From assembly GCF_003732275.1 (NCBI RefSeq), contig NZ_MOBM01000004.1, positions 124,001-188,000 of the forward strand: DNA of 64,000 bases, in the 5' to 3' direction. Under the pieces are notes generated by a model, which saw only the letters and a program-made list of their open reading frames with translations, ran no database searches and was not told the DNA's origin. The position numbers and the translations under genes are program-made. Shown here piece after piece: positions 38,833 through 48,037 of this stretch; the first letter of the stretch is position 1, and each line of letters starts with the position of its first letter. Source of the stretch: Pseudomonas frederiksbergensis. GTDB lineage: Bacteria > Pseudomonadota > Gammaproteobacteria > Pseudomonadales > Pseudomonadaceae.

Positions 38833-39861
38833 TCAGGCGCCGGGCCAGGTGTCTGACAGGCGATAGCCCTGTGGCCACGGATCGCTCGGATCGAGCAGCA
38901 ATTGATGAGTGCCGGTAATCCAGGCCCGGCCGGAAATGCACGGGTAGATCGCTGGGCGTCCAGCCACTTCGGTCAGGGAATCGATGCGGCAGTGGAATTC
39001 GGAACCGATGATCGAACAGCCAATAAAGCGCTCGCCCACCTGCATCAGTCCCTTGGCCTGCAGCACCGCCATGCGCGCCGAGCAGCCGGTGCCGGTAGGC
39101 GAGCGGTCGATCTTGCCGGGTTGAATCACCACTGCATTGGCGCCAGTGGCGATGCCGTTTTCAACGACGATGGGCGCAGCAATCTGGCAGAAGGAAATAT
39201 GTGACCATTCGGGGTTTAGCGGATGGACGAAGCCCAATTGTTCATTAGCCGCGCGAGTGATTTTCAGCCCGACCGCCACCAGGTCGGCAGCCTCATCAGG
39301 ACGAATGGAAAAGCCCAGGCGTTCGGCGTCGGCGATCACAAAGCTGTCGCCGCCGTACGCGGTGTCGACCTGCAACGAGCCGAGGCCTTCGACTTCGATC
39401 CAGGCGTCGAGGCGGTCAGCGAAGGAGGGCACGTTCTTGATTTCTACCCGCTCGACCTTGCCATCACGGCAATCGGCCACGGCCTCGATCAGGCCGCCGG
39501 GCGCTTCGAGCACCAGTCGGGTTTGCGGTTCGGTCATCGGCAGGATGCCGCTGTCGAGCAGCACGGTGGCGACGCACAGCGAATTGGAGCCGGACATCGG
39601 TGGCGTGTCCGCCGGTTCCATGATGATCCAGGCCATTTGCGCCCGAGGATCCTTGGCCGGCACCAGCAGATTGACGTGACGGAACACACCGCCGCGAGGC
39701 TCGTTGAGCACGAAGTTGCGCAGTGTCTGATCCTTGGCGATCCAGCGCGATTGCTCCCACACAGTGGCGCCCGGTGGTGGGGCAACACCGCCGACGATTA
39801 CATCGCCGACTTCGCCTTCGGCGTGACAGCTGACTACATGAATGACTTTCGATGAGCGCAT
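38833..39861 (-). CDS. Proline racemase family protein, possible trans-3-hydroxy-L-proline dehydratase
   Basis: A 342-residue protein of the proline racemase/hydroxyproline epimerase superfamily. The first catalytic position is Ser ([10 protein letters not shown], Ser90) instead of the Cys in MCGH, and the second is Thr ([12 protein letters not shown], Thr256) instead of the Cys in SPCGTG. A Cys lies at 260, four residues later. In the family Cys/Cys means racemase or epimerase, and Cys/Thr means trans-3-hydroxyproline dehydratase. A Ser/Thr pair is unusual and the activity is uncertain. A dehydratase would feed the pyrroline-2-carboxylate reductase at 33203. An AAGGAG ribosome site fixes the start at 39861. 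Confidence 0.75.
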   Translation of the reverse strand: MRSSKVIHVVSCHAEGEVGDVIVGGVAPPPGATVWEQSRWIAKDQTLRNFVLNEPRGGVFRHVNLLVPAKDPRAQMAWIIMEPADTPPMSGSNSLCVATVLLDSGILPMTEPQTRLVLEAPGGLIEAVADCRDGKVERVEIKNVPSFADRLDAWIEVEGLGSLQVDTAYGGDSFVIADAERLGFSIRPDEAADLVAVGLKITRAANEQLGFVHPLNPEWSHISFCQIAAPIVVENGIATGANAVVIQPGKIDRSPTGTGCSARMAVLQAKGLMQVGERFIGCSIIGSEFHCRIDSLTEVAGRPAIYPCISGRAWITGTHQLLLDPSDPWPQGYRLSDTWPGA

Positions 39862-39895
39862 TGCCTGCTCCTTGTTTTGTCTGTTAGGGCCCCTT

Positions 39896-39982
39896 CGCGA
39901 GCAGGCTCGCTCCCACAGGGTTTGGCGGTGTACACAAAATCGGTGATCGACGCAGGCCACTGTGGGAGCGAGCCTGCTCGCG
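39896..39982. repeat. REP doublet, type B
   Basis: CGCGAGCAGGCTCGCTCCCA and its complement flank a 43-bp spacer between the ABC ATPase gene and the racemase-family gene. Confidence 0.85.
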
Positions 39983-39995
39983 ATGGGGCCATCAG

Positions 39996-40718
39996 TTACT
40001 TCACCGATTTCAGAAAAGCCGCCGTTTCCGCATGCACCGGATTACCAATCACCTGATCCGGCGAGCCGATCTCATGCACCAAGCCATTGCGAAAGAACGC
40101 CACGCGGTCGGAGACATCGCGGGCAAAGCGGATTTCGTGAGTCACCAGCACCATGGTCATGCCGTCTTCGGCGAGCATGCGCATGGTGTCCAGCACCTCG
40201 CCGACCAATTGCGGATCGAGGGCCGACGTGGCTTCGTCGAACAGCATGTAGTCCGGCGACATGGCCAGGGCGCGGGCGATGGCCATGCGTTGCTGCTGGC
40301 CTCCGGACAACTTGCCGGGGAAGGTCTTGAGCTTGTCGGCAAGGCCCACGTGGGTCAGCTGCCGCACCGCCAGTTCCTCGGCTTCGGCCTTGCTTTTACC
40401 CAGCACTTTGCGCGGCGCGAGCATCACGTTTTCCAGCACGGTCAGGTGCGGGAAGGCATTCCACTGCTGGAACACGATGCCGATTTTCTGCCGCAGACGA
40501 TTGAGGTCGGTGGCGCTGTCGTGGACCTCGACGCCGTCGACGCGGATGTTGCCTTTCTGGATCGGTTCCAGGCCGTTGATGCACATCAGCAGGGTCGATT
40601 TGCCGGAGCCCGAGCCGCCGATGATCGACACCACCTCGCCCTTGTTCACCGTCAGGCTGACACCCTTGACCACGGCGAGGTCGCCGAAGGATTTATGTAC
40701 GTTATCGATCTCAATCAT
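39996..40718 (-). CDS. Amino acid ABC transporter ATP-binding protein
   Basis: A 240-residue polar-amino-acid importer ATPase. It has Walker [10 protein letters not shown] at 34-42, the signature [16 protein letters not shown] near 139-154, and Walker [15 protein letters not shown] near 159-172. Its start overlaps the end of the permease gene by eight bases. It is the last gene of the leftward unit from 44637 (binding protein, aconitase X, two permeases, ATPase), so it energises import of the hydroxyproline-type substrate. Confidence 0.92.
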   Translation of the reverse strand: MIEIDNVHKSFGDLAVVKGVSLTVNKGEVVSIIGGSGSGKSTLLMCINGLEPIQKGNIRVDGVEVHDSATDLNRLRQKIGIVFQQWNAFPHLTVLENVMLAPRKVLGKSKAEAEELAVRQLTHVGLADKLKTFPGKLSGGQQQRMAIARALAMSPDYMLFDEATSALDPQLVGEVLDTMRMLAEDGMTMVLVTHEIRFARDVSDRVAFFRNGLVHEIGSPDQVIGNPVHAETAAFLKSVK

Positions 40719-41361
40719 TTTCTTGCCACCTTCTTTCCAGACGAGCGCCCAGGCGTGCGACCACCAGGCTCATGACGTAGTAAATAAGGCCCGCGATGCA
40801 CAGCACCAGCAACGGTTCCTGGATACGGGTGACGATGGTTTGCGAGGCGCGCAGCAGTTCGACGATGCCGATCCACATCACCAGCGCGGTGTCTTTCATC
40901 ACGCCGAGTACCAGGTTCAGCCAGCCGGGAAAAGCCACTCGGGTGGCCATCGGCAGGACGATCCAGCGCAGGTCCTGCAGGAAACTCAGGCCCAGCGAGC
41001 GACTGGCCCGACGCAAAGTGAACGGCACCGACAACACACCAGCGCGCACGATCTCGGTGAAGTACGCGGCGGCGTAAACCCCCAGCACAATGCAGCCGAC
41101 GCTGAAGGCGCTGATGTTCAAGCCGACGATGCTTTTGAGTGAGTTGAACAGCACGAACTGGATCAGCAACGGCACGCTGCGAAACACGTCCAGCACCCAG
41201 GCCAGGGGCAGACTGGCCCGCGGCAACAAGGCCCGCAGCAGGCCGAAGAACAAGCCGGCCAGGGAGCCGAGCATGATCGACCAGAACGTCAGTTGCAGCG
41301 TGACCCAGGCGCCATTGAGCAGGAACAACAGGTCATTGGAGGAAAAACCGGTGGAAAACAT
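40711..41361 (-). CDS. Amino acid ABC transporter permease 2
   Basis: A 216-residue inner-membrane permease of the HisM/GlnP type. Several helices precede the EAA-like loop SRSLGLSFLQDLRWIVLPMA near 140-160 that contacts the ATPase. It overlaps the ATPase gene by eight bases and follows permease 1 by 10 bp. With its sister permease it forms the hetero-dimeric channel for the binding protein at 43819. Confidence 0.9.
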   Translation of the reverse strand: MFSTGFSSNDLLFLLNGAWVTLQLTFWSIMLGSLAGLFFGLLRALLPRASLPLAWVLDVFRSVPLLIQFVLFNSLKSIVGLNISAFSVGCIVLGVYAAAYFTEIVRAGVLSVPFTLRRASRSLGLSFLQDLRWIVLPMATRVAFPGWLNLVLGVMKDTALVMWIGIVELLRASQTIVTRIQEPLLVLCIAGLIYYVMSLVVARLGARLERRWQEND

Positions 41362-41371
41362 GCACAGCTCC

Positions 41372-42037
41372 TCAGTAACGGAACAACCGCCAGGCCATCA
41401 GCCGGGCTGCCGCGACGATCGCCTTGGCAATCAGGTAATACAGCACCGCTGCGATGGCGAAGAACTCGAAGGTGCGGAACGTTTTGACGTTGTAATCCTG
41501 GGTCACGCCGGTCAGGTCATTGTTCAGCCCGACGATCACCCCCAGCGACGTCATCAGCACCGCCCAGACCATCTGATTAGTCAGTGGGTAGAAGACGATC
41601 CGCAGCAGCTGCGGGACGATGATCATGCGGTAGGCCTGAAAGGCGCTCATGCCCAGCGAACGTGCGGCGCGCACTTGTGTGTCCGGTACGGCCTTGAGGC
41701 CACCGCGAAAGTTTTCCGCCAGATACCCGGCATTGTTAAAGGTGATTCCGGCCAGCAGGGCGAACCATGAACTGACGTGCATGCCCAGCGAGCCGAGGCC
41801 GAAGTAGAGGACGTAGATCTGGAACAGCGACGGGGTGTTGCGCGCGATCGATACCCAGCCGTTGCCGATGCCGCGCAGCAGCGGGTTTTTGCTTTCGCGC
41901 ATCACGGTCAGGGCCAGGGCGATCAGCACGCCGAAGATCATCGACAGTGCCGCGGTCTCGAAGGTGACCAGGGCACCGGCGAGCATGTCCGGCAGGGCGC
42001 GCAGCGCTGAGCGCCATTGGAAGCTGTAGTCAAACAT
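41372..42037 (-). CDS. Amino acid ABC transporter permease 1
   Basis: A 221-residue permease starting MFDYSFQWRSALRALP, a start typical of polar-amino-acid permeases. The EAA-like loop is AARSLGMSAFQAYRMIIVPQ near 135-154. The start at 42037 overlaps the stop of the aconitase X gene by eight bases, with a GGAG site about ten bases upstream; the longer frame to 42115 lies inside that gene. Same role as permease 2. Confidence 0.9.
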   Translation of the reverse strand: MFDYSFQWRSALRALPDMLAGALVTFETAALSMIFGVLIALALTVMRESKNPLLRGIGNGWVSIARNTPSLFQIYVLYFGLGSLGMHVSSWFALLAGITFNNAGYLAENFRGGLKAVPDTQVRAARSLGMSAFQAYRMIIVPQLLRIVFYPLTNQMVWAVLMTSLGVIVGLNNDLTGVTQDYNVKTFRTFEFFAIAAVLYYLIAKAIVAAARLMAWRLFRY

Positions 42038-43817
42038 GCGCAGGGCTCTCCAGTAGGGCAGCAGGTTGTAACCACGCCGGCAGGCGCCCGCTGGCGGTGG
42101 CATTGCAGGCGGCATCGATGCACTCTTTGATGCTGGCGAAATGCACCTTGCGGCCCACCAGACCGGGTGCGTAATGGGCGTATTTGCCGGAGTTGGTCAT
42201 CAAGGTTTTTGCGGCCGGCGGGATCACCGGTTCGCCGAGCATGCACCAGCAGGTATCGGTGACCAGGGTGGCGCCGAAAGCTTCGATCACGGCGATATGC
42301 CCGGCTTCGCGAGCCTGCTCCAGCACGGCACGGCCGCAGGTAATGGCGAGGACCACGTCAGGGTGTTTGTGCCGACCGAAGCACAGCTGCGCGAGGTGGG
42401 CGAACTCGCTGAGGGAGAAATGCGGATTGCCCAGCGACACCACATCCACCCGGTTGTCGCGGGCACTGTTGAGTTCGCGCCAGCTGAGCAGCAGATCCTT
42501 CAAGAGGATATGCTCCACTGGCACCGGGTTATCCGCGTCCAGCACTTGAGACGGGTCGATGGCCTCCGGGGTTATCCCGGCGATATGGAACAGTGGTGCG
42601 GCGGATGTGGTGGCAAATGCCGCGCCGAAAGCTTTGAGGTCGTCCAGGCTCGGCTTGCGTTGTTCCAACCCGCGTACCAATGGAATCCGGCTGCCCGCCA
42701 GCGCGCCGATGTGGTAACCGAGCAGCGGGTAGAAGGCGTCGTCCAGTTCACCCAAGACGGGCAACTCGATCTGCAGTCGGGCCTTGCGTTGCGCGTCCAG
42801 ATGGCAGCCGATCAATGGGGCGCGGCCAGTCAGTGCGATGCAGATGTCCAGGTAGTCCGGGTATTTCAAGGTGCGTGCGCCGAGCACGCTGTTGGCGTAG
42901 ACCACCGCGTTGGATTCGGCCCAGACGATCTGTTCGCCAGCCTTCGGCGCGCTGTCGAGCAGGTAGGGCGCGCAGGTGAAACTCAGCTGTGCCCCCATCG
43001 CCATATAGGCATCGCCCAAGGCACTGGCCGGTTCACCGAGAGCCGGGTCAATGCCCAGCTCGCGCCAGCGGCGCTGGTCTACGGAAATCGAATTGAGGGT
43101 GGTGGGCACCCGCACTGTTGCTCCCCATTGCACCAATTGTTGGGCAAAGCGCAGGCTCGCCGGTCCCGTGTAGATGCAGCCGTCGATATGCGCCTGAGTG
43201 ACGTCCACCAGACTGTGCGCACCTTGCAGTTCGGCCATGCGCAGGACGATCTGCATGGCCACCTGCGCGGCCCTGCCATGCTGGCCGTCGAGCAGCGCCC
43301 GGTCGTGTTCGGTGAGTTCGATCGCGGTGACGATATCGGTGCTCGGCAAAGGGCTGTCGAGTGTCTGCCAGGCATCGCCCGGCAGGTGCTCGAACAGGCT
43401 CAGCGTTGTGTCCTCGACCCGAGCGAAGGCCTTGCCGCGCAGGGCGGCGAAGGCGTCCCGGCCGATGCACAGCACCGGCAGGGAACGCTCGAAAATGGTC
43501 TGTGCCACAAGCACGCCCAGGGTCAGGATCTCATCGGGCTCGGTCAGCACCAGTGCGGCCGGTGCGTGACCGTTGCTGATCAGTTCCATCAACACGCTAC
43601 TGCCGGTGCACGAGCCGCGACCGCTGGGAATGGCCAGCACGCGGCCGGCCAGGTATTCGCCGCTGAGAGGGTGGTGACGGTCAATGATCTCGCCGCTATA
43701 CGGATCGACCCCGCCCCAGAAACTCAACCCGATATCGGCGAACAGCAGGGCGCCCTCGGCGGCGCCCGCGACCAGGCTGCGACCGGTCAGAGAAGTGGGC
43801 CTAGGCATGCCGGACAT
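42030..43817 (-). CDS. Aconitase X type I, probable cis-3-hydroxy-L-proline dehydratase
   Basis: A 595-residue fused enzyme. The N-terminal part (about 1-140, with SLVAGAAEGALLF and PSGRGSCTGSSVLMEL) corresponds to the small swivelling AcnX domain (DUF126). The rest is the large AcnX domain (DUF521), with GCIYTGPASLRFA near 212-224 and the cluster-binding segment DTCWCM near 526-531. The fused type I form has been described as cis-3-hydroxyproline dehydratase, giving pyrroline-2-carboxylate. Its position among transporter genes and near the reductase supports this. The start is one base after the binding-protein stop; a second ATG at 43808 is possible. Confidence 0.85.
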   Translation of the reverse strand: MSGMPRPTSLTGRSLVAGAAEGALLFADIGLSFWGGVDPYSGEIIDRHHPLSGEYLAGRVLAIPSGRGSCTGSSVLMELISNGHAPAALVLTEPDEILTLGVLVAQTIFERSLPVLCIGRDAFAALRGKAFARVEDTTLSLFEHLPGDAWQTLDSPLPSTDIVTAIELTEHDRALLDGQHGRAAQVAMQIVLRMAELQGAHSLVDVTQAHIDGCIYTGPASLRFAQQLVQWGATVRVPTTLNSISVDQRRWRELGIDPALGEPASALGDAYMAMGAQLSFTCAPYLLDSAPKAGEQIVWAESNAVVYANSVLGARTLKYPDYLDICIALTGRAPLIGCHLDAQRKARLQIELPVLGELDDAFYPLLGYHIGALAGSRIPLVRGLEQRKPSLDDLKAFGAAFATTSAAPLFHIAGITPEAIDPSQVLDADNPVPVEHILLKDLLLSWRELNSARDNRVDVVSLGNPHFSLSEFAHLAQLCFGRHKHPDVVLAITCGRAVLEQAREAGHIAVIEAFGATLVTDTCWCMLGEPVIPPAAKTLMTNSGKYAHYAPGLVGRKVHFASIKECIDAACNATASGRLPAWLQPAALLESPAHV

Positions 43818-43818
43818 C

Positions 43819-44637
43819 TCAGTAGTAGACCTGTGGCACGGTCAGGTTGGTCGGCGAGATTTCAGTGCCGACCCATTTGACGAACAGCTCCTTGTAACGA
43901 CCGGTGCGCACCTGCTGGTTGACGAACAGGTTGAGGTAATTGAGCAGGCCATACTCGTTGCGCTTGGCGCCGAGGGAGACATAGTCGATCACGTACGGCG
44001 CGTTACCGGCGACTTTCAGGTTTTTGTATTTGCCGGATTTGAGGGTGGCGGCGGCCACAGTGTTGGTGACCACGGTGGCGTCGATATGGCCCTGGGCGAC
44101 TGCCAGCAGGGTGTCGTTCTGCGACTGATAGGCGCGGAAGGTGCCGGTGCCCCAGTTCTTCACGTCTTTCTCCAGGGCGATGGCCTCATAGGTGCCGCTG
44201 GTGTTGCCCACGGGTTTGCCTTTGATGTCATCGAAGCTGTTGATGCCGGTGTCGTCGCGGGTCAGCACCACCATCTGGAAGGCAAAATAAGGCACGGTGA
44301 GGCCGACGGTCTTGGCCCGCTCGAGGGTGTCGGAGGTGGAGGCGACGATCACGTCGGCCCGGCCGGAGACCAGCGCCGGAATGCGGTCCGGGAACGGCGT
44401 CTCGACTACTTCCGCCTCAACGCCGAGGATTTTCGCCAGGTCATGGCAGTAGTCCACGTCGAAACCGGCCGGGTTGTTGCCCGCATCGCGAAAACCCATG
44501 GGCGGGAAGTCCAGGGTCACGGCGCAGCGCAGCTTGCCCGAACCGATGATGTCGTCAAGCTTGTCGGCCTGGGCGGTGGCGATAAAGGAGGTACTGAGGA
44601 CAGCGCTGAGGGCTACGGCAAATGCGGGGTTTTTCAT
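43819..44637 (-). CDS. Polar amino acid ABC transporter substrate-binding protein
   Basis: A 272-residue periplasmic protein with a signal peptide (MKNPAFAVALSAVLSTSFIA, cleavage after TAQA) and a type II binding-protein fold. GKLRCAVTLDFPPMGFRD near 35-52 and VDYCHDLAKILG near 61-72 are the typical amino-acid-binding landmarks. It is the first gene of the transporter/aconitase X unit. The palindromic operator at 44682-44697 lies 45 bp upstream of its start, so the GntR protein probably controls the whole unit. Confidence 0.9.
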   Translation of the reverse strand: MKNPAFAVALSAVLSTSFIATAQADKLDDIIGSGKLRCAVTLDFPPMGFRDAGNNPAGFDVDYCHDLAKILGVEAEVVETPFPDRIPALVSGRADVIVASTSDTLERAKTVGLTVPYFAFQMVVLTRDDTGINSFDDIKGKPVGNTSGTYEAIALEKDVKNWGTGTFRAYQSQNDTLLAVAQGHIDATVVTNTVAAATLKSGKYKNLKVAGNAPYVIDYVSLGAKRNEYGLLNYLNLFVNQQVRTGRYKELFVKWVGTEISPTNLTVPQVYY

Positions 44638-44681
44638 AGAGGCCTCGTTGATGTGAAGTGCTGTTGGATATCGTATTGGGG

Positions 44682-44697
44682 ATTTCGTATACGATAT
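44682..44697. promoter_or_regulatory. Putative GntR operator, site 2
   Basis: ATTTCGTATACGATAT, identical in all 16 bases to site 1, 45 bp upstream of the substrate-binding protein start. A half-site-like GATATCGTAT lies at 44667-44676. Confidence 0.75.
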
Positions 44698-44926
44698 TAA
44701 CAATAGCAATCAACGTGCCCATTTCCAGACGCAAGCGCGAATTAATCGTCAGCCCTTGAAGTAGAGGTGTTGTGATGGCGCAACTGGAGGGGGAGTGACG
44801 CCGTGAAGGCTTGGGCCTGCAATGGCGGGTGTTACAGATGGGAGCAATGAATGTGCGGGGCGCCCCTTTAAGGAACACGCCCTGCGATCTTTTGATCGAC
44901 CAACCCTTTACCCGGATGCACCCCAT

Positions 44927-45058
44927 GTGGCGAGGGAGCTTGCTCCCGCTGGGCCGCGAAGCGGCCCCAAATCCCGGCGATCACGGTTTTTCAGACCTAC
45001 CGCATGCTCAGGCTTTGCGACTGCTGCGCAGCCGAGCGGGAGCAAGCTCCCTCGCCAC
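44927..45058. repeat. REP doublet, type A
   Basis: Inverted pair GTGGCGAGGGAGCTTGCTCC ... GCTCCCTCGCCAC with a GCCGCGAAGCGGCC inner hairpin. It occupies most of the gap between the binding-protein promoter and the DUF6124 gene. The remaining bases from 44701 to 45086 hold no gene I can support. Confidence 0.85.
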
Positions 45059-45086
45059 AAAAGGCCTGTGGCCTCAGATCCAATGG

Positions 45087-45446
45087 TCAGGACGGCGGAT
45101 CGAGATTATCCAGCACCCGATTCACCGCCAGCTCCCCAAGCATCACCACCTGCTGAATCCCCAACATCATGTTGCGATGTGGCATGTCCATCAAGCCGGC
45201 GAACTCACTGAGCATCATGCTCGCTGACGCCAGGGATTCGCAGGCGTTGACCAGCAGGGTTTCGTTATCGACCTCGGTGCCGACATGGTAAATGGTGCTG
45301 GGTTTGCGCTTGGTGTCTTTGGGGATGGGCGGCTTGAGGTAGTGATCGAGGGCGCGGTCGGCGGCTTCGTTGAGCTTTTTGGAATCGAGGGATTCGTAGG
45401 GGGAGGTTGGATCGGTTTCCGGGGGATTGGGTGTTGGTTTGAACAT
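45087..45446 (-). CDS. DUF6124 family small protein
   Basis: A 119-residue acidic protein. It begins MFKPTPNPPETDPTSPYES, the conserved N-terminus I associate with the Pseudomonas DUF6124 family. A mid-part KKLNEAADRALDHYLKPP and a helical C-terminal half (NETLLVNACESLASASMMLS) follow. No signal peptide or membrane segment is visible and the function is unknown. An AAGGAG ribosome site is present. The 5' leader contains stable hairpins (45470-45560). It is unrelated to the hydroxyproline genes around it. Confidence 0.7.
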   Translation of the reverse strand: MFKPTPNPPETDPTSPYESLDSKKLNEAADRALDHYLKPPIPKDTKRKPSTIYHVGTEVDNETLLVNACESLASASMMLSEFAGLMDMPHRNMMLGIQQVVMLGELAVNRVLDNLDPPS

Positions 45447-45469
45447 GGTGAAGCTCCTTGATGACTGGA

Positions 45470-45560
45470 GCTACCGCCGTTCGCGGTCAAACGAACAAGG
45501 TGGCAGCTGTACGCGGGTTGACCGACCGGACATCAAGGAATCCGGCACACCCGAAGGTGT
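45470..45560 (-). promoter_or_regulatory. Candidate structured 5' leader of the DUF6124 gene
   Basis: Two elements lie just upstream of the ribosome site. At 45470-45507 GCTACCGCC pairs with GGTGGCAGC (one mismatch, one G-U) around an inner GTTCG/CGAAC stem. At 45547-45560 the minus strand reads ACAC-C-TTCG-G-GTGT, a stem closed by a C(UUCG)G tetraloop. The rest of the 45447-45959 gap holds only a REP doublet and no gene. Confidence 0.45.
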
Positions 45561-45843
45561 CCCACGCACAGCCACCGCGACACGATATTTCAGACATGCC
45601 TGAAATAGGTCTTGGACGCTGGCGCGCCTTGATTGATTCGGACGGTCAAATCCGATCGCTGATTCGTCAGCGACCCGGAAACGATAGAGCCCGGCCTCAA
45701 GGCGTACAAGCCGGCGGATTCTGGCGCAGTCGTAGGCAACGGCGCAAGGATGTGTAGCCTGGGTGAGTGTCTGGAAGTGTCATTTAAACAGTGCTTGTTT
45801 AGCAGTCTGACACCGCGCCTTGTGGTGGCTGTGCCGGCCTCTT

Positions 45844-45932
45844 CGCGAGCAGGCTCGCTCCCACATTGGATCTGCAGCGTTCGCAAAAAATGGATTCACT
45901 GCAAATCCCCTGTGGGAGCGAGCCTGCTCGCG
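45844..45932. repeat. REP doublet, type B
   Basis: CGCGAGCAGGCTCGCTCCCA and its complement around a 45-bp spacer, just past the stop of the leftward AraC gene at 45960. Confidence 0.85.
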
Positions 45933-45959
45933 ATGAGGCCCGAAAGAACACCACATTCC

Positions 45960-46709
45960 TTAATGCTGATTATCCCGAAACTGGCTCGGTGACAGGCTGG
46001 TCAAGGCGCGGAACTGTCGGCTGAAGGCACTGTGGTCGGTGTAGCCGCAGCGCAGGGCGATTTCGGTGATCGGCAGGTCGGTGTGCAGTAACAGCCGCGA
46101 ACCTTCTTCCAGGCGCGCCTTGTGAATCATCTGCCGTGGAGTGAGCTGGAATACCCGTTTGCAGTGACGTTCCAGTTGCGCCACGGAATAGCCGGCGATG
46201 GCGGTCAGTTCGGCGAGGCTGATGGCGCGGGCGAAGTGGCTGCGGATGTGCGCATCCACGGCGGCAAGTTTCTGGAACGCGGGGTGGTTGGATTGGGGGG
46301 ATTGCAGGTCGCGGGAGATTCCGGCCAGGCCAACGATGTGCCCCTGTTCATCCTGCAAGGCGAGTTTGTGGGTCAGGCACCAGATCGGCTGATTGCCGTA
46401 ATACAGATGCAGCTCCAGTTGGTCGGACAGTTCGCGTCCGCTGGACAGCAGCCGTCGATCCTGTTCGGTGTACAGCGGGCCGAAGCGTTCCGGGAAGACC
46501 CTGTCGGCGGTGAGCCCCAGCAGATCCTCGCGATGTTTGAAGCCGCAGCGCCGGGCCAGGGTCTGGTTGACGAAGGCGTAGCGGGCTTCGCGGTCCTTGA
46601 TGAAAAACACCACGTCCGCCAGGGTATCGAGCAACGGCGCGATCGGCTGCAGACTGTTGAGCAGCGTTGGCAGGTCGCAGGGTTTGAAGGTGCTGAGCGA
46701 GGGATACAT
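45960..46709 (-). CDS. PAS domain-containing AraC family regulator
   Basis: A 249-residue regulator. A PAS fold at about residues 25-140 (LADVVFFIKDREARYAFVNQ, then LTADRVFPERF and GLAGISRDLQ) is followed by the AraC double helix-turn-helix (SLAELTAIAGYSVAQLERHC and PITEIALRCGYTDHSAFSRQ). The start at 46709 directly precedes the PAS domain; the longer frame has no support. It lies 71 bp downstream of the dehydrogenase alpha gene on the same strand. Similar PAS-AraC proteins accompany hydroxyproline genes in pseudomonads, so it is a plausible second regulator of the island. Confidence 0.82.
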   Translation of the reverse strand: MYPSLSTFKPCDLPTLLNSLQPIAPLLDTLADVVFFIKDREARYAFVNQTLARRCGFKHREDLLGLTADRVFPERFGPLYTEQDRRLLSSGRELSDQLELHLYYGNQPIWCLTHKLALQDEQGHIVGLAGISRDLQSPQSNHPAFQKLAAVDAHIRSHFARAISLAELTAIAGYSVAQLERHCKRVFQLTPRQMIHKARLEEGSRLLLHTDLPITEIALRCGYTDHSAFSRQFRALTSLSPSQFRDNQH

Positions 46710-46780
46710 GGCGCTGGGGTCTGATGGCGACCCCGGGATCATAGAGGCTCGGCAGCGTGGCTGAAACCCCCGAGGGGGAA

Positions 46781-48037
46781 TCAGGCCGGCGGGGTGTCGT
46801 CCAGGCACATCAAGGTCTCGATTCGCGCCGGGCTGAAGGGTGGGCGGGGCGCCGAAGGTTGCCAGCCGAATAGGTGCTGCACCGCACCACCACACACTCG
46901 ACCCTGACAGGCACCCATGCCGCAGCGACTGGCCAGCTTGGCTTCGCGCCAGTCAGTGTGCCCGGCCAATGCGGCGTAAGGCACGTCTTCGCAGCGGCAG
47001 ACCAGGGTGTCGGATCGGGCCAGGGACTTGAGTTGCGGGTCGAGGGCGAATGCCTGATTCAGTGCCTTGGCGAAACCCTGCCAGCGTGCCCGGCGTGGCC
47101 ACAATTGGCGGGCCGCTTCAAGGTTACCGACCGCCGCGTGGCCAGCAATTTCACCTTCGACCAACGCCAGTTCACTGCCACCAAACCCGGTGCATTCGCC
47201 GGCCGCATAATGATCGGCACGGCTGCTGGCCTGCCAGGCATCCACCGCCAACGCCTGACCTTCGATGAGGTAACCCAGTGCCTGGCCCAATTGAATGTTC
47301 GGGATCAAGCCGAAACCACAGGCCAGCCGATCACATTCCAGTTCGACGATTTTGCCTTGCTGTTGCAGGCGCACGCCTTCCAGTCGGTCAGTGCCAAGGG
47401 CGGCCAGCACATGAGTCGAGGTGCGGTAATGGCGGTCGAACAAGCTGAACGATTGCAACCATTTGGCGGGCCAGCGGGGCAGTTGCGCGGCGAAACCGGC
47501 GACGGCGATGCGCGAGGCTTGCTCGGCGATGCGTTGTACCTGGGCGCCATGTTTTTTCGCGGTGGCGGCACTCGCCAGTAATAGCGGGCCGCTGCCGGCG
47601 ATCACCACGCGCTCACCCTGCACCGGCACACCCGCCTTGATCAGCGCCTGCAAGCCACCGGCCCCGGTCACACCGGGCAACGTCCAGCCGGGGAAGGGCA
47701 GCAGCAACTCGCGGGCGCCAGTACACAGAATCAGTTTGTCGTAACTGATCAACCAGCCGTCGTCATCATCTTCGACCAACAGTTGTTTCGGACCGGGGCT
47801 GGCGATCACCCGGGTGCCGGCGTGATGGCGGATGTTGCTGCAAGACTGCAAACGCTCACGCAGACGACGGGCTTGATCGGGCACGTTGGCTTGAGGGCCG
47901 TCACGCCAGATTTGCCCGCCCGGTAGCGGATTGTCGTCGAGCATGACGATGCGTGCGCCGCTGGGCGCGGCGACAAGGGCGGCGGCCATGCCAGCGGGGC
48001 CGGCACCGATGATCAGCAGATCGGCGTATTCGTTCAT
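46781..48037 (-). CDS. D-hydroxyproline dehydrogenase, large FAD/NAD-binding subunit
   Basis: A 418-residue flavoprotein with the dinucleotide fold LLIIGAGPAGMAAALVAA near 7-24 and a second GSGPLLLASAATAKK near 161. A C-terminal BFD-like [2Fe-2S] segment follows (CRCEDVPYAA ... CGMGACQGRVCG near 362-397). This matches the alpha subunit of heteromeric opine/D-hydroxyproline dehydrogenases. It overlaps the [2Fe-2S] gene by four bases. With the two upstream genes it oxidises cis-4-hydroxy-D-proline to pyrroline-4-hydroxy-2-carboxylate. Confidence 0.87.
   Translation of the reverse strand: MNEYADLLIIGAGPAGMAAALVAAPSGARIVMLDDNPLPGGQIWRDGPQANVPDQARRLRERLQSCSNIRHHAGTRVIASPGPKQLLVEDDDDGWLISYDKLILCTGARELLLPFPGWTLPGVTGAGGLQALIKAGVPVQGERVVIAGSGPLLLASAATAKKHGAQVQRIAEQASRIAVAGFAAQLPRWPAKWLQSFSLFDRHYRTSTHVLAALGTDRLEGVRLQQQGKIVELECDRLACGFGLIPNIQLGQALGYLIEGQALAVDAWQASSRADHYAAGECTGFGGSELALVEGEIAGHAAVGNLEAARQLWPRRARWQGFAKALNQAFALDPQLKSLARSDTLVCRCEDVPYAALAGHTDWREAKLASRCGMGACQGRVCGGAVQHLFGWQPSAPRPPFSPARIETLMCLDDTPPA

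Noticed and set aside
34231..45932. Recurring palindromic repeats that might be read as a CRISPR array
   Set aside because: They are REP doublets scattered between genes, not regularly spaced direct repeats, and no cas gene is present.
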